A stretch of DNA of 46,282 nt from Comamonadaceae bacterium (GTDB lineage Bacteria > Pseudomonadota > Gammaproteobacteria > Burkholderiales > Burkholderiaceae_C), in the NCBI GenBank assembly GCA_021298995.1, contig JAJTGB010000006.1:1-46282 (forward strand). Reading direction: 5' to 3'. Made by a program: the position numbers and the translations under genes. The notes below the pieces were generated by a model. It saw nothing but the letters and a program-made list of their open reading frames with translations. It searched no databases and was not told the origin of the DNA. How positions within the stretch are numbered: the first letter of the stretch is position 1; every line of letters begins with the position of its first letter. Below, one piece after another: positions 36,797-44,653 of the stretch.

Positions 36797-38008
36797 ATGA
36801 GCCAGCACCCATTGCCCGACAACTTGCACATTGACACCTTGGCGGTGAGGGCTGCAGTTGACCGCAGCCAGTATGGTGAAAATTCTGAAGCCTTGTACCT
36901 TACCAGTGGTTATGTTCAGCCCGACGCCGAAACAGCGGCCAGGCGCTTTGCGGGGGAAGAAGAAGGCTATACCTATGCCCGTCTTGGCAATCCAACAGTG
37001 GCCAGCATGGAGGCGCGCTTGGCGGCCCTTGAAGGCTCAGAGGCTTGTATAGCCACTTCCACGGGCATGTCTGCCATTTTGCTAATGTGCTTGGGCTTGC
37101 TCAAAAGTGGTGACCATGTCATTTGCTCCCACTCGATGTTTGGCTCCACCATCAAATTGATTGGCAGTGAGTTTGCCAAGTTTGGTGTGCAAACCACCTT
37201 TGTTTCTCAAACCCAAGTGGCGGAGTGGCAAGCAGCCATGCAGCCCAACACCCGATTGTTGTTTGCTGAAACACCGACCAATCCCTTAACGGAAGTGTGT
37301 GACATCAAAGCACTGGCCGACATTGCACATGCAGGCAATGCATTGCTGGTGGTGGACAATTGTTTTGCAACGCCTATCTTGCAGCGACCCATTGCCATGG
37401 GCGCAGATTTGATCGTGCACTCTGGCACCAAATATTTGGATGGCCAAGGCCGCGTGATGGCAGGCGCCTTGTGCGGCTCCAAGGCACTGATTGATGATGT
37501 GTTTGGCCCCGTCATGAGAAGCGCGGGCATGACCTTGGCGCCTTTCAATGCTTGGGTGGTTTTAAAAGGTTTGGAAACTTTGGGCATTCGCATGAAGGCG
37601 CAATCTGAACAAGCCTTGGCCTTGGCGCAATGGCTACAAACGCAAGGCCCCGTGGCGCGTGTTTATTACCCTGGCTTGAAAAGTCACCCTCAACATGAAC
37701 TGGCCATGCTGCAACAATCGGGCATGGGGGGTGCTGTGTTTTCTTTCGAGGTGAAAGCCCAGTCGCCTGAGCAGGGCCGCGAGAATGCATTCAAAGTGAT
37801 GAATGCCATGCGAACGGTTTCCCTGTGTACCAACTTAGGGGATGTCAAAACGCTGGTAGCGCACCCTGCCAGCACTTCCCATGGCCGCCTTACCGAAGCG
37901 CAGCGTCAAGTGGCGGGCATTCAGCAAAGCTTGATTCGTGTGGCGGTTGGCCTTGAGCACCTTGATGACTTGAAAGCCGACTTCTTGCGCGGCTTTCAGG
38001 CACTCTAA
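36797..38008 (+). CDS. metZ: O-succinylhomoserine sulfhydrylase
   Basis: PLP enzyme making homocysteine directly from O-succinylhomoserine and sulfide. Cys/Met metabolism family: YTYARLGNPTVASMEARLA, ATSTGMSAILLMCLGL, FAETPTNPLTEVCDI, VVDNCFATPILQ, and the PLP-lysine segment HSGTKYLDGQGRVMAG. The end has VAHPASTSHGRL and IRVAVGLEHLDDL. It has 403 aa. The family also contains MetB/MetC, but sequence style and position after purF match MetZ of Burkholderiales. 56 nt after purF. Confidence 0.93.
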   Translation: MSQHPLPDNLHIDTLAVRAAVDRSQYGENSEALYLTSGYVQPDAETAARRFAGEEEGYTYARLGNPTVASMEARLAALEGSEACIATSTGMSAILLMCLGLLKSGDHVICSHSMFGSTIKLIGSEFAKFGVQTTFVSQTQVAEWQAAMQPNTRLLFAETPTNPLTEVCDIKALADIAHAGNALLVVDNCFATPILQRPIAMGADLIVHSGTKYLDGQGRVMAGALCGSKALIDDVFGPVMRSAGMTLAPFNAWVVLKGLETLGIRMKAQSEQALALAQWLQTQGPVARVYYPGLKSHPQHELAMLQQSGMGGAVFSFEVKAQSPEQGRENAFKVMNAMRTVSLCTNLGDVKTLVAHPASTSHGRLTEAQRQVAGIQQSLIRVAVGLEHLDDLKADFLRGFQAL

Positions 38009-38020
38009 TTCGAATTACAA

Positions 38021-39418
38021 ATGTCTTCTATTCAAAAACAAGTTCGCACGCGCTTTGCGCCGTCACCCACTGGCTTCATTCATCTCGGTAATATTCGGTC
38101 TGCCTTGTACCCTTGGGCCTTTGCCAAAGCACAAGGCGGTATCTTTATTTTGCGCATTGAAGATACCGATTTAGAACGATCGAATCAGGCGTCTGTGGAT
38201 GTAATTTTGGAGGGAATGGCTTGGTTGGGTATGCACCCCGATGAAGGCCCTTTTTATCAAATGCAGCGCATGGACCGCTACAAAGAAGTGCTGGCGCAGC
38301 TTCAAGCCACTGGCCAGGTTTATCCGTGCTACATGAGCATGGAGGCGCTGGATGCATTGCGCGAAAAACAAATGGCGGCCAAAGAAAAGCCGCGCTATGA
38401 CGGTACTTGGCGGCCTGAGCCAGGCAAAACACTGCCGCCCATTCCAGAAGGCGTGAAGCCAGTCTTGCGATTTAAAAATCCGCTGGACGGTGTGGTGGCT
38501 TGGGACGACAAAGTAAAAGGCCGCATTGAAATTAGCAACCAAGAGTTGGACGACTTGGTCATTGCAAGACCTGACGGCACTCCCACCTACAACTTCTGCG
38601 TCGTGGTGGACGACATTGACATGCAAATTACCCATGTGATTCGCGGTGATGATCATGTGAACAACACGCCCCGTCAAATTAATATCTTCAAAGCCTTGGG
38701 GCAAGAAGTGCCTGTGTATGCGCACCTTCCTACCGTGCTCAATGAGCAGGGCGAGAAAATGAGCAAGCGCAATGGCGCCAAGCCCGTCACCCAGTACCGT
38801 GATGAAGGCTATTTGCCCGATGCCATGGTGAACTACTTGGCGCGACTCGGTTGGAGCCATGGTGACGATGAAATATTCAGTCGCCAGCAGTTCTTAGACT
38901 GGTTCGACCTCGATCATTTGGGCCGCAGTGCAGCGCAGTTTGACGACGCCAAACTGCGCTGGGTGAACGCCCAACATTTGAAGGCTTCTGATGATTCTCA
39001 GCTGGCACTTTGGGTGAAGGACATCTTGACCCAACGGGGCATTGCCTCAGACGACCGTTTGCCAGCCATCTGCGGCCTGTTCAAAGACCGATGCGACACC
39101 CTTTGCATGTTGGCCGATTGGGTGGCCGTTTTTTATGGCGACGTCACGCCCAAAGCCGATGAAAAGGCGCAACACGTAACCGATGCCGTGAAGCCAGCCT
39201 TGGCCATGTTGGTCCAAAAATTGGCAGCTTGCGAATGGGACAAAGCAGCTATTGCGGCTGTGCTCAAAGAAGTCTTGGCAGCGCAAGGCTTGAAGATGCC
39301 GCAGTTGGCCATGCCCGTGCGAGTATTGGTCATGGGCACATCACAGACCCCATCACTTGATGCTGTACTGGCCTTGTGTGAGAAGCAAAAAGTTTTAGAG
39401 CGCTTGAAAAACGCTTGA
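38021..39418 (+). CDS. gltX: Glutamate--tRNA ligase
   Basis: Charges tRNA-Glu. Class I synthetase: [20 protein letters not shown] (HIGH-type motif as HLGN), [32 protein letters not shown], and [12 protein letters not shown] (KMSKS loop). The C-terminal helical anticodon-binding region begins near residue 330. It has 465 aa. ATG at 38021, 12 nt after metZ. It stands directly before a tRNA cluster that should include its own substrate tRNA-Glu, which is broken here. Confidence 0.96.
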   Translation: MSSIQKQVRTRFAPSPTGFIHLGNIRSALYPWAFAKAQGGIFILRIEDTDLERSNQASVDVILEGMAWLGMHPDEGPFYQMQRMDRYKEVLAQLQATGQVYPCYMSMEALDALREKQMAAKEKPRYDGTWRPEPGKTLPPIPEGVKPVLRFKNPLDGVVAWDDKVKGRIEISNQELDDLVIARPDGTPTYNFCVVVDDIDMQITHVIRGDDHVNNTPRQINIFKALGQEVPVYAHLPTVLNEQGEKMSKRNGAKPVTQYRDEGYLPDAMVNYLARLGWSHGDDEIFSRQQFLDWFDLDHLGRSAAQFDDAKLRWVNAQHLKASDDSQLALWVKDILTQRGIASDDRLPAICGLFKDRCDTLCMLADWVAVFYGDVTPKADEKAQHVTDAVKPALAMLVQKLAACEWDKAAIAAVLKEVLAAQGLKMPQLAMPVRVLVMGTSQTPSLDAVLALCEKQKVLERLKNA

Positions 39419-39433
39419 AAACCTGTCTATAAT
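39404..39433 (+). promoter_or_regulatory. Promoter of the tRNA cluster, inside the end of gltX
   Basis: TTGAAA (39404-39409) and a perfect TATAAT (39428-39433) are separated by 18 bp. Transcription would begin near 39440, about 40 nt before tRNA-Ala. The -35 lies within the last codons of gltX. Confidence 0.65.
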
Positions 39434-39478
39434 CCATTTCTCGACACCAACGAGGGTTGCCTTCCAAGGCTTCACAAA

Positions 39479-39554
<76 letters not shown>

Positions 39555-39594
39555 AAGTGTCGAAAATGTTTTGATTTGCTTGCGAAGCATTTCA

Positions 39595-39637
39595 TTTCAC
39601 GGTGAGTACCGGGGTTCGAATCCCCGTAGGGTCGCCA
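39595..39637 (+). pseudogene. 3' half of tRNA-Glu (TTC), 5' half missing
   Basis: From the anticodon TTC (39596-39598) on, the bases match a tRNA-Glu. The 3' side of the anticodon stem and variable region come first, then T-arm CGGGG TTCGAAT CCCCG (39610-39626), acceptor strand TAGGGTC (39627-39633), discriminator G and CCA (39635-39637). The partner strand GACCCTA, the D-arm and the 5' anticodon stem are not present in the 40 bases back to tRNA-Ala, so no cloverleaf can form. It sits exactly where tRNA-Glu is expected between tRNA-Ala and tRNA-Asp. Confidence 0.85.
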
Positions 39638-39706
39638 AGTTTTGTTGCACTTGGTGCTATTGCTAGACCAGTTCTAGTCAATTGGCACAGAAGCTTCAAG
39701 CTACCA

Positions 39707-39783
39707 GGAGTGGTAGTTCAGTTGGTTAGAATACCGGCCTGTCACGCCGGGGGTCGCGGGTTCGAGTCCCGTCCACTCCGCCA
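39707..39783 (+). tRNA. tRNA-Asp (anticodon GTC)
   Basis: 77-nt cloverleaf. Acceptor GGAGTGG pairs with CCACTCC (39773-39779), discriminator G, encoded CCA. Anticodon stem CCGGC/GCCGG around the loop with GTC. T-arm GCGGG TTCGAGT CCCGT. Last gene of the cluster, followed by a terminator. Confidence 0.96.
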
Positions 39784-39793
39784 AAAAGCATGC

Positions 39794-39819
39794 AAAAACG
39801 CGCCTTCGGGCGCGTTTTT
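39794..39819 (+). terminator. Intrinsic terminator after the tRNA cluster
   Basis: AAAAACGCGCC (39794-39804) pairs perfectly with GGCGCGTTTTT (39809-39819) around a TTCG tetraloop. Very stable. The 249 bases from here to 40068 hold no gene or clear promoter that I can support. Confidence 0.94.
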
Positions 39820-40068
39820 CGTTTCTGCTCACCAATTTCCCGTCATTGAAATTTAAAAACAATAGTACTCCCGTTAACCAACGCATACCAATTTGCTCAA
39901 GCAGTTAACTTAAGGAAGGCCCTGTTCAGGAAAGGATGTGAAGGTACTTATGTGGACTTGTTTAAAAAAAGCAGTGTTTACCCCCTCCCAAGCTATTTGC
40001 CTGCCCCATTGCCTTTTAAATCAGCGCGTGCCTTAATGGGTTTGTTATTTTAGGTTTAAGACTTGGTT

Positions 40069-42774
40069 ATGAAAATTTCACTCTCTTTGTTATGTGTTCT
40101 GTTGCTTGCTGCCTGTGGCGGAGGTGGCGGTGGAAGCGGTGCTTTTGGACCACCTTTGACACTTGCACAGCAAGCCAACGTTGCCACTGCATCTCAGGCC
40201 AGTCTTGCATCATCGCAAAGCCAAACTGCAAACGCGTCGGTCTCAACAGCAGTGACCAACCTGTCAGACTTGGTCACCGCAAATGCCTCGCTCAGTTCGA
40301 ATTCAACTGTGACGGTTGCAGCGCTTGCCGCGCAACAAGCGGCTGTTTCTGCGGCATCAGCTCAGAATGCTGCGGCCACGGCAGCTTCTGATTTGATGAT
40401 TGCTTCAAATTTCAGCATCGTGGGCGTGATCAGCGCAGGCCGCACGATATGCGCGGCTGCCAGTTCATGCACCAGTGCCGAAATTTCAGCGCTAGGTTAC
40501 ATCGCGGCGAGCACTGCAAAAAATGCGGCTGAAGCCACCTTATTCGCAATCACGGCAACCAACCAACTAAAAACCATCATCTCCACAGTAGCGCCAACTG
40601 TCAACTTGGCTACTGCCACTGCTGCAATTGCCACGGCCACATCTTCGGCATCGACCGCGCAAGCGACAGCCAACACAGCTATCTCAAATTACGCCGCTGC
40701 AGCAATCCAAGTTGGAACATCCGTCATCATCATTGCCCCATCGTCGGGCACTACTGGAAGCGTTGCTGGAACACCAACCTACAGCGGAGCTACGCAAACC
40801 ATCGTGACCACATTTGCTAATGGTCAGACCAGCACAGCCACCAACGCTCCCGTCAGCTCGCCGGTGACGTGGGCCGCGGACAACGTGACCCGCACCACGA
40901 CTCACACCTTTGCCAACGGCGGCACTAACGCTGTGGTGGCCACGGTGCCTGGCACTGTTGGCGCTCCCACTTACAGCGGCTCTAACCAGACCATCGTGAC
41001 CACATTTGGCAATGGACAGACCAGCACAGTGGTCAACGCTGCAACGGGCACGCCTGTGGTGACTTGGGCCTCTGACAACGTCACGCGTACGACTTCCTAT
41101 ACCTATGCCAATGGAGGCTCTAATGCGGTGGTGGCCACGGTGCCCGGCACTGCTGGAACACCAGTCTACAGCGGAGCTACGCAAACCATCGTGACCACGT
41201 TTGCTAATGGTCAGACCAGCACTGCTACCAACAACCCAACCAGCAACGCTGTGACCTGGGCTCAAGATCACGTCACTAAGACCACGACCTACACATACGC
41301 CAATGGCGGCACGAACCCTGTTGTTACAACCGTGGCTGGAAATGTCTCAGGTGCCACAATCTCAAATACGAATGGTACCGTTTCTGTCTCTCCGCTAGTC
41401 ACAACTTATGGGGACGGCTTCTCAATTACGACAGAAGATGGCACCTCAACAAAGCCTTTCGCACAAGCAACACTAGTTACTAAAAATATTACTGATTCAA
41501 ATAGTCATATTCAGTCATCCACCACTTCATATGATCTGAGATGGGGCGTAAAGGCGACACCATTTGCGCTTCCAACATCTGATGATGTATCCGCTCAAAT
41601 TAGTTCCACAATAAAACTAATTGATTTTGTTGGAGTTGGTTTCGGAACTTACCCAACATTCACATTGAACCAAGGTTTTTCTTTCACTGGATCTTTGGGG
41701 GCTACGACTTCAAATTTTCAGGGAGTTTGGATAACTCCTGATGTGAAGGCTGCTTGGGCTGAGGGGTGGACTGGCAAAAATGTGAAGGTTGGAATAATTG
41801 ACGATTTCACAGCTAACGAAGCTTCTGATTTCCGAAGAATACCTTTATCAACTAGTTGTGGCTATGTAAGTGTGCTTGGTACACCAACTTACCAATGCAG
41901 TACATCATCAAATGCATTTTTAAAGTTAACACATGGCGATCAAGTTTCAATGATCACCGGCGGATCGAGAAATCAATTAACTGGATTGATCACTGAGACT
42001 GGGACATGGACGGATGGTATTGACCTTGGTACTTATTTAGCTGTTCAAAATCTAACCGTCAATTTGAGTTCGCCGTTTTACGGTATTGCAAAAGATGCAT
42101 CGATCTATAGAAACGATTTTCTTACCTATCAATCCAATACAAATGGACTTTTTTCTCAATTAAAAAACTGGGGAACCGGTACCGATGCCTCTAGTGTTTT
42201 ATTCCGTAGTTTGCAGGTTGTTAACTTGAGCCTTGGCGGAACATCTAAGAATCGTGTTACCAATCAAGCAGTTTATGCTTCGCAACTGAACTACGCAAAC
42301 GCCAGTATTGTTTCTGATACTGTTTTTGTAAAAGCAGCTGGAAATGAATCGTGTGTTATCAGTTCGTCAAATTGCGATCCCAACAATCCAGTTTTTTACT
42401 ATTCTCCGCAATATAAAAATAAATCAATCATTGTGGGAGCTTTAGACCAAGCTGGTGGGTCTATAGCCTCATATTCAAATCAAGCAGGAGCTTATTCTGA
42501 CAGATTCCTTGTTGCAGATGGGCGGGGCATTTACGACAGCACTGCAGGAACTTATGTCCAAGGAACATCCTTTGCTGCTCCTCGGGTTGCAGGTTACGCA
42601 GCCATTCTTAGGCAAAAGTTCCCTAATTTGAATGCAGAAAAGTCTTCGTCAATTTTATTGGACACTGCTCGCTACGATACTTTAAGTTGTAATCCCAACT
42701 GTCCTTCCAATATTTATGGCATGGGTGAAGCAAGTTTATCCAGAGCACTTGCGCCAGTTGGCCGGCTTAGGTAA
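40069..42774 (+). CDS. Subtilisin-family (S8) lipoprotein protease with tandem repeats
   Basis: Predicted surface or periplasmic serine protease. The lipobox LLAAC near residue 16 is followed by a poly-Gly linker, then about 190 residues very rich in Ala, Ser and Thr (roughly 30-215; likely helical). Three tandem repeats of 64-65 residues start at about 234, 298 and 363. The S8 domain (about 555-895) has the triad Asp578 (VGIIDDF), His622 (LTHGDQVS) and Ser834 (GTSFAAPRVAGY), plus oxyanion Asn759 (AAGNES), so it looks active. It has 901 aa. ATG at 40069 (TTG 40063 also open). From about 41350 the DNA is much AT-richer than before, so the gene is a mosaic. The ending PVGRLR* overlaps another frame. 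Confidence 0.88.
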   Translation: MKISLSLLCVLLLAACGGGGGGSGAFGPPLTLAQQANVATASQASLASSQSQTANASVSTAVTNLSDLVTANASLSSNSTVTVAALAAQQAAVSAASAQNAAATAASDLMIASNFSIVGVISAGRTICAAASSCTSAEISALGYIAASTAKNAAEATLFAITATNQLKTIISTVAPTVNLATATAAIATATSSASTAQATANTAISNYAAAAIQVGTSVIIIAPSSGTTGSVAGTPTYSGATQTIVTTFANGQTSTATNAPVSSPVTWAADNVTRTTTHTFANGGTNAVVATVPGTVGAPTYSGSNQTIVTTFGNGQTSTVVNAATGTPVVTWASDNVTRTTSYTYANGGSNAVVATVPGTAGTPVYSGATQTIVTTFANGQTSTATNNPTSNAVTWAQDHVTKTTTYTYANGGTNPVVTTVAGNVSGATISNTNGTVSVSPLVTTYGDGFSITTEDGTSTKPFAQATLVTKNITDSNSHIQSSTTSYDLRWGVKATPFALPTSDDVSAQISSTIKLIDFVGVGFGTYPTFTLNQGFSFTGSLGATTSNFQGVWITPDVKAAWAEGWTGKNVKVGIIDDFTANEASDFRRIPLSTSCGYVSVLGTPTYQCSTSSNAFLKLTHGDQVSMITGGSRNQLTGLITETGTWTDGIDLGTYLAVQNLTVNLSSPFYGIAKDASIYRNDFLTYQSNTNGLFSQLKNWGTGTDASSVLFRSLQVVNLSLGGTSKNRVTNQAVYASQLNYANASIVSDTVFVKAAGNESCVISSSNCDPNNPVFYYSPQYKNKSIIVGALDQAGGSIASYSNQAGAYSDRFLVADGRGIYDSTAGTYVQGTSFAAPRVAGYAAILRQKFPNLNAEKSSSILLDTARYDTLSCNPNCPSNIYGMGEASLSRALAPVGRLR
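40768..41346 (+). repeat. Three tandem 192-195-bp coding repeats in the S8 lipoprotein
   Basis: Copies begin at 40768, 40960 and 41155 in the same frame. Each encodes Y-S-G-x-x-QTIVTTFxNGQTST, then VTWAxDxVTxTT, then YANGGxN and VVxTV, a Thr-rich pattern suggesting a small beta domain. Copies 1 and 3 are closest in DNA sequence (both open with an identical stretch after the first three codons), which suggests exchange between copies. Confidence 0.9.
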
Positions 42775-43315
42775 TGAAAAACTCACGCTCAATGCAATGC
42801 GAAATCAGGCATGGACTTCAGGGCCATTGCCGTTCGGATTCGTATCGGAATTTGAGATCCGACGCGAAGTTAATTTATTTTCAAGTAACTCAGGAATTGC
42901 TGTTTTAAACGCTCAGCCAAAGGTGACTTCGGAATACGATGAAACTTCAAATGCCTACGCAATGACGCATTTTTATACTGCAGCCAAACACCGTCAGCAT
43001 CTAATCTCTAATTTTTTAATTCCAAACACAAAGGCTTTGATATCAATAGGCTATGACTCAGGAAGCAGAGCTGAAAAAATAGCAATTTCCAAAACCTTTT
43101 TTATCGGATTGTCAGCTTATAAAAGACTTGATTCAAATTCAGCATTATTTTTTATGGCGGGTGGCTGGCAAAAAGAGAAAATTATTGAGAAACCTTGTAT
43201 TGATGAGTACGATCGTGAATATTGGTGTCCCAATTTGACTGCATGGTCAGATTACAAGCCACTTTCTACATCGCCATTGCGGTTCGCAGAAGTCCGTTAC
43301 GAGCGGCGTTTTTAA
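42716..43315 (+). CDS. Unrecognised beta-rich ORF overlapping the protease gene
   Basis: No family recognised. The frame is +1 relative to the S8 gene and overlaps its last 59 bases; ATG at 42716, with a later ATG at 42797. About 199 aa with no signal peptide. Alternating hydrophobic/polar stretches (TKALISIGYDSG, IAISKTFFIGLSAYK, ALFFMAGGWQ) and an ending FAEVRYERRF with terminal Phe resemble outer-membrane beta-barrel strands. With no export signal of its own, it may be the detached C-terminal part of the S8 protein, reached by a frameshift or separated by a mutation, or it may be a coupled partner. It shares the AT-rich composition of the upstream protease domain. Confidence 0.5.
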   Translation: MAWVKQVYPEHLRQLAGLGNEKLTLNAMRNQAWTSGPLPFGFVSEFEIRREVNLFSSNSGIAVLNAQPKVTSEYDETSNAYAMTHFYTAAKHRQHLISNFLIPNTKALISIGYDSGSRAEKIAISKTFFIGLSAYKRLDSNSALFFMAGGWQKEKIIEKPCIDEYDREYWCPNLTAWSDYKPLSTSPLRFAEVRYERRF

Positions 43316-43383
43316 CTTTTTCATTTCTGCCATCTCTTTCAGTGCTGATGAAAGAAAAAGTACGAGCCGCCAAGCCAGTTTGC

Positions 43384-43423
43384 TTGACAATGAATGCTTC
43401 TATTGATATCTTAAAGATATCAA
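43384..43423 (+). promoter_or_regulatory. Promoter with overlapping 21-bp palindromic operator of the toxin-antitoxin operon
   Basis: Consensus -35 TTGACA (43384-43389) and -10 TATCTT (43407-43412) are spaced by exactly 17 bp. A perfect inverted repeat, TTGATATCTT (43403-43412), one central A, AAGATATCAA (43414-43423), covers the -10. A repressor bound there would block transcription, as in autoregulated toxin-antitoxin operons, where the antitoxin is usually the binder. The start codon follows at 43443. Confidence 0.82.
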
Positions 43424-43442
43424 GTCAACAGAGTGAGTCACC

Positions 43443-43724
43443 ATGAGTTCAGCTCCTGCCCAAATAGCTTTTCGCTTCAGACCATACGACAGTGCCACTG
43501 GCGTGACGCGCACAACCACCAAAAGGTTGGCTGAGACTTTGGGTGTGGACGAAACACAAGTCATCCATCTGGCGCTTCGTGAGTTGGCCGTCAAGTTGCT
43601 GCCGCAGTATGAAGCCGACGAAGGTGCACTTACCCAGACACAGTTGAATCAACTTAAAAAGTTGGCCCCCAAAACCAAGCTGACTAAAAAACGCAGTAGT
43701 CTCTTCGACATGGAAAATGCTTGA
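43443..43724 (+). CDS. Putative antitoxin / DNA-binding autoregulator
   Basis: 93-residue protein preceding a PemK/MazF-like toxin. A short strand (QIAFRFRPYD) and helices around RTTTKRLAETLGVDETQVIHLALREL (in two parts: TTTKRLAETLGVDETQ and VIHLALRELA) resemble a ribbon-helix-helix DNA-binding region. The basic linker (PKTKLTKKRSS) and short acidic end (FDMENA) would suit a toxin-binding tail. ATG at 43443 with GAGTGAG upstream. Its TGA overlaps the toxin ATG as TGATG. Antitoxin role rests on size, position and the operator; the family is not certain. Confidence 0.75.
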   Translation: MSSAPAQIAFRFRPYDSATGVTRTTTKRLAETLGVDETQVIHLALRELAVKLLPQYEADEGALTQTQLNQLKKLAPKTKLTKKRSSLFDMENA

Positions 43725-44128
43725 TGCAGCGGTGGCCAGAGCCTGATGCAGGAGACATCGTGTGGTGTCGTTTTCCAGACTCTATTCATGCACGACCCAA
43801 ACCCAGGCCTGCTCTTGTCATTGATGTACAAATGGATGAAGCAGCCTATTTTTTTGTGAGTGTGGCCTTCGGCACGAGTCAAAAATTGAACCGTCTTTAC
43901 AGCGGTGAATTTCAAATCACTCAAACAGACAACCCGGCAGCCTATGCAATGGCTGGACTCAGTTTTGATACCAAATTCGATTTGAGAACCATTCTTTTTT
44001 TGCCGTTCAATCAGGAATGGTTTGCCGTGCCACCTCATGCACCTCACGGACAAAATCCCAAGCTAGGCACACTGCATCCATCCATGGTTAAAGTTGCATC
44101 AACTGCATACAAGGCAGCCACACTATGA
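43724..44128 (+). CDS. PemK/MazF-like toxin
   Basis: Likely sequence-specific endoribonuclease or other growth inhibitor. The N-terminal AGDIVWCRFPD and the following KPRPALVIDVQ match the first two strands of the MazF/PemK fold, with the usual Arg-Pro. FDLRTILFLPFNQEWF resembles the later strands. It has 134 aa, slightly longer than MazF (about 110). ATG at 43724 shares a base with the antitoxin stop (TGATG); TTG 43721 is less likely. The stop overlaps the next gene as ATGA, so three genes are translationally chained. Confidence 0.8.
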   Translation: MQRWPEPDAGDIVWCRFPDSIHARPKPRPALVIDVQMDEAAYFFVSVAFGTSQKLNRLYSGEFQITQTDNPAAYAMAGLSFDTKFDLRTILFLPFNQEWFAVPPHAPHGQNPKLGTLHPSMVKVASTAYKAATL

Positions 44129-44610
44129 CACTTTTTCGAACGCCATCTATTCAAAAAATTGCGCATGTATGCATTGCTGTTTTAGGGCCCTGTGCAGCCC
44201 ATGCAGAAACAAACTTAAGCAAGATTTGGGTGAACGCCGGGTTTTATTCTGCACACTTCGATACCCAGAAGGAATTGCGCAATGCCAACCCGGGCTTTGG
44301 CATCGAGTACTCGCTAGACAACACTTGGAGCCTGACGGCAGGGCGTTTTATCAACAGCGACAACGCCCATTCAACCTACATGGGTGCTTACTATCAGCCT
44401 TGGCAATTCGGTGAGTGGAAGCTGGGGGTGGTGGGTGGCGCTTTCAATGGCTACCCCAAAGCTTTCAACGGTGGTTGGTTTCCTGCTGTGCTGCCGGTGG
44501 CCAGCTGGGAAGCTAAAAATGTAGGCATCAATGTGATGCTGGTGCCGCCTTTGAAAGACCGCCTTTATGGCGCTTTGAGCTTTCAGTTGAAATACCGTTT
44601 TGACAATTGA
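44125..44610 (+). CDS. Small outer-membrane beta-barrel-like protein
   Basis: Family not recognised. An N-terminal signal peptide (about residues 1-27, ending AAHA) precedes a mature part of about 134 residues rich in alternating aromatic strands: WVNAGFYSAHF, GFGIEYSLDNTWSLTAGRF, STYMGAYYQPWQFGEWKLG and LYGALSFQLKYRFDN at the end. Size and pattern fit an 8-strand outer-membrane barrel. ATG at 44125 lies in the toxin stop (ATGA), an odd partner for a toxin-antitoxin pair. No terminator follows; a short repeat ACTTTGATTTT occurs twice just after the stop (44612-44634). Confidence 0.7.
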   Translation: MTLFRTPSIQKIAHVCIAVLGPCAAHAETNLSKIWVNAGFYSAHFDTQKELRNANPGFGIEYSLDNTWSLTAGRFINSDNAHSTYMGAYYQPWQFGEWKLGVVGGAFNGYPKAFNGGWFPAVLPVASWEAKNVGINVMLVPPLKDRLYGALSFQLKYRFDN

Positions 44611-44653
44611 CTTTGATTTTCACTTTGATTTTGAGCCTTCACTGCTTGCCAAC

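Noticed and set aside
39555-39637. tRNA-Glu carrying an intron
   Set aside because: Only 40 bases separate it from tRNA-Ala and they contain no 5' exon (no GACCCTA, no D-arm), so there is nothing to splice.
40684-41271. Minus-strand open frame of 195 codons across the S8 repeats
   Set aside because: It is antisense to the tandem repeats, its own repeats are their mirror, it has no start signal, and its Ser/His/Arg-rich product looks like a frame shadow.
40768-41346. CRISPR-like array
   Set aside because: The repeats are 192-195 bp, contiguous and in frame within a protein gene, with no spacers and no cas genes.
39707-44650. An integrated element bounded by a tRNA-Asp attachment repeat
   Set aside because: I searched by eye for a second copy of the tRNA-Asp 3' end downstream as far as the response regulator and found none, and there is no integrase or transposase gene. 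The island idea rests only on content and composition.
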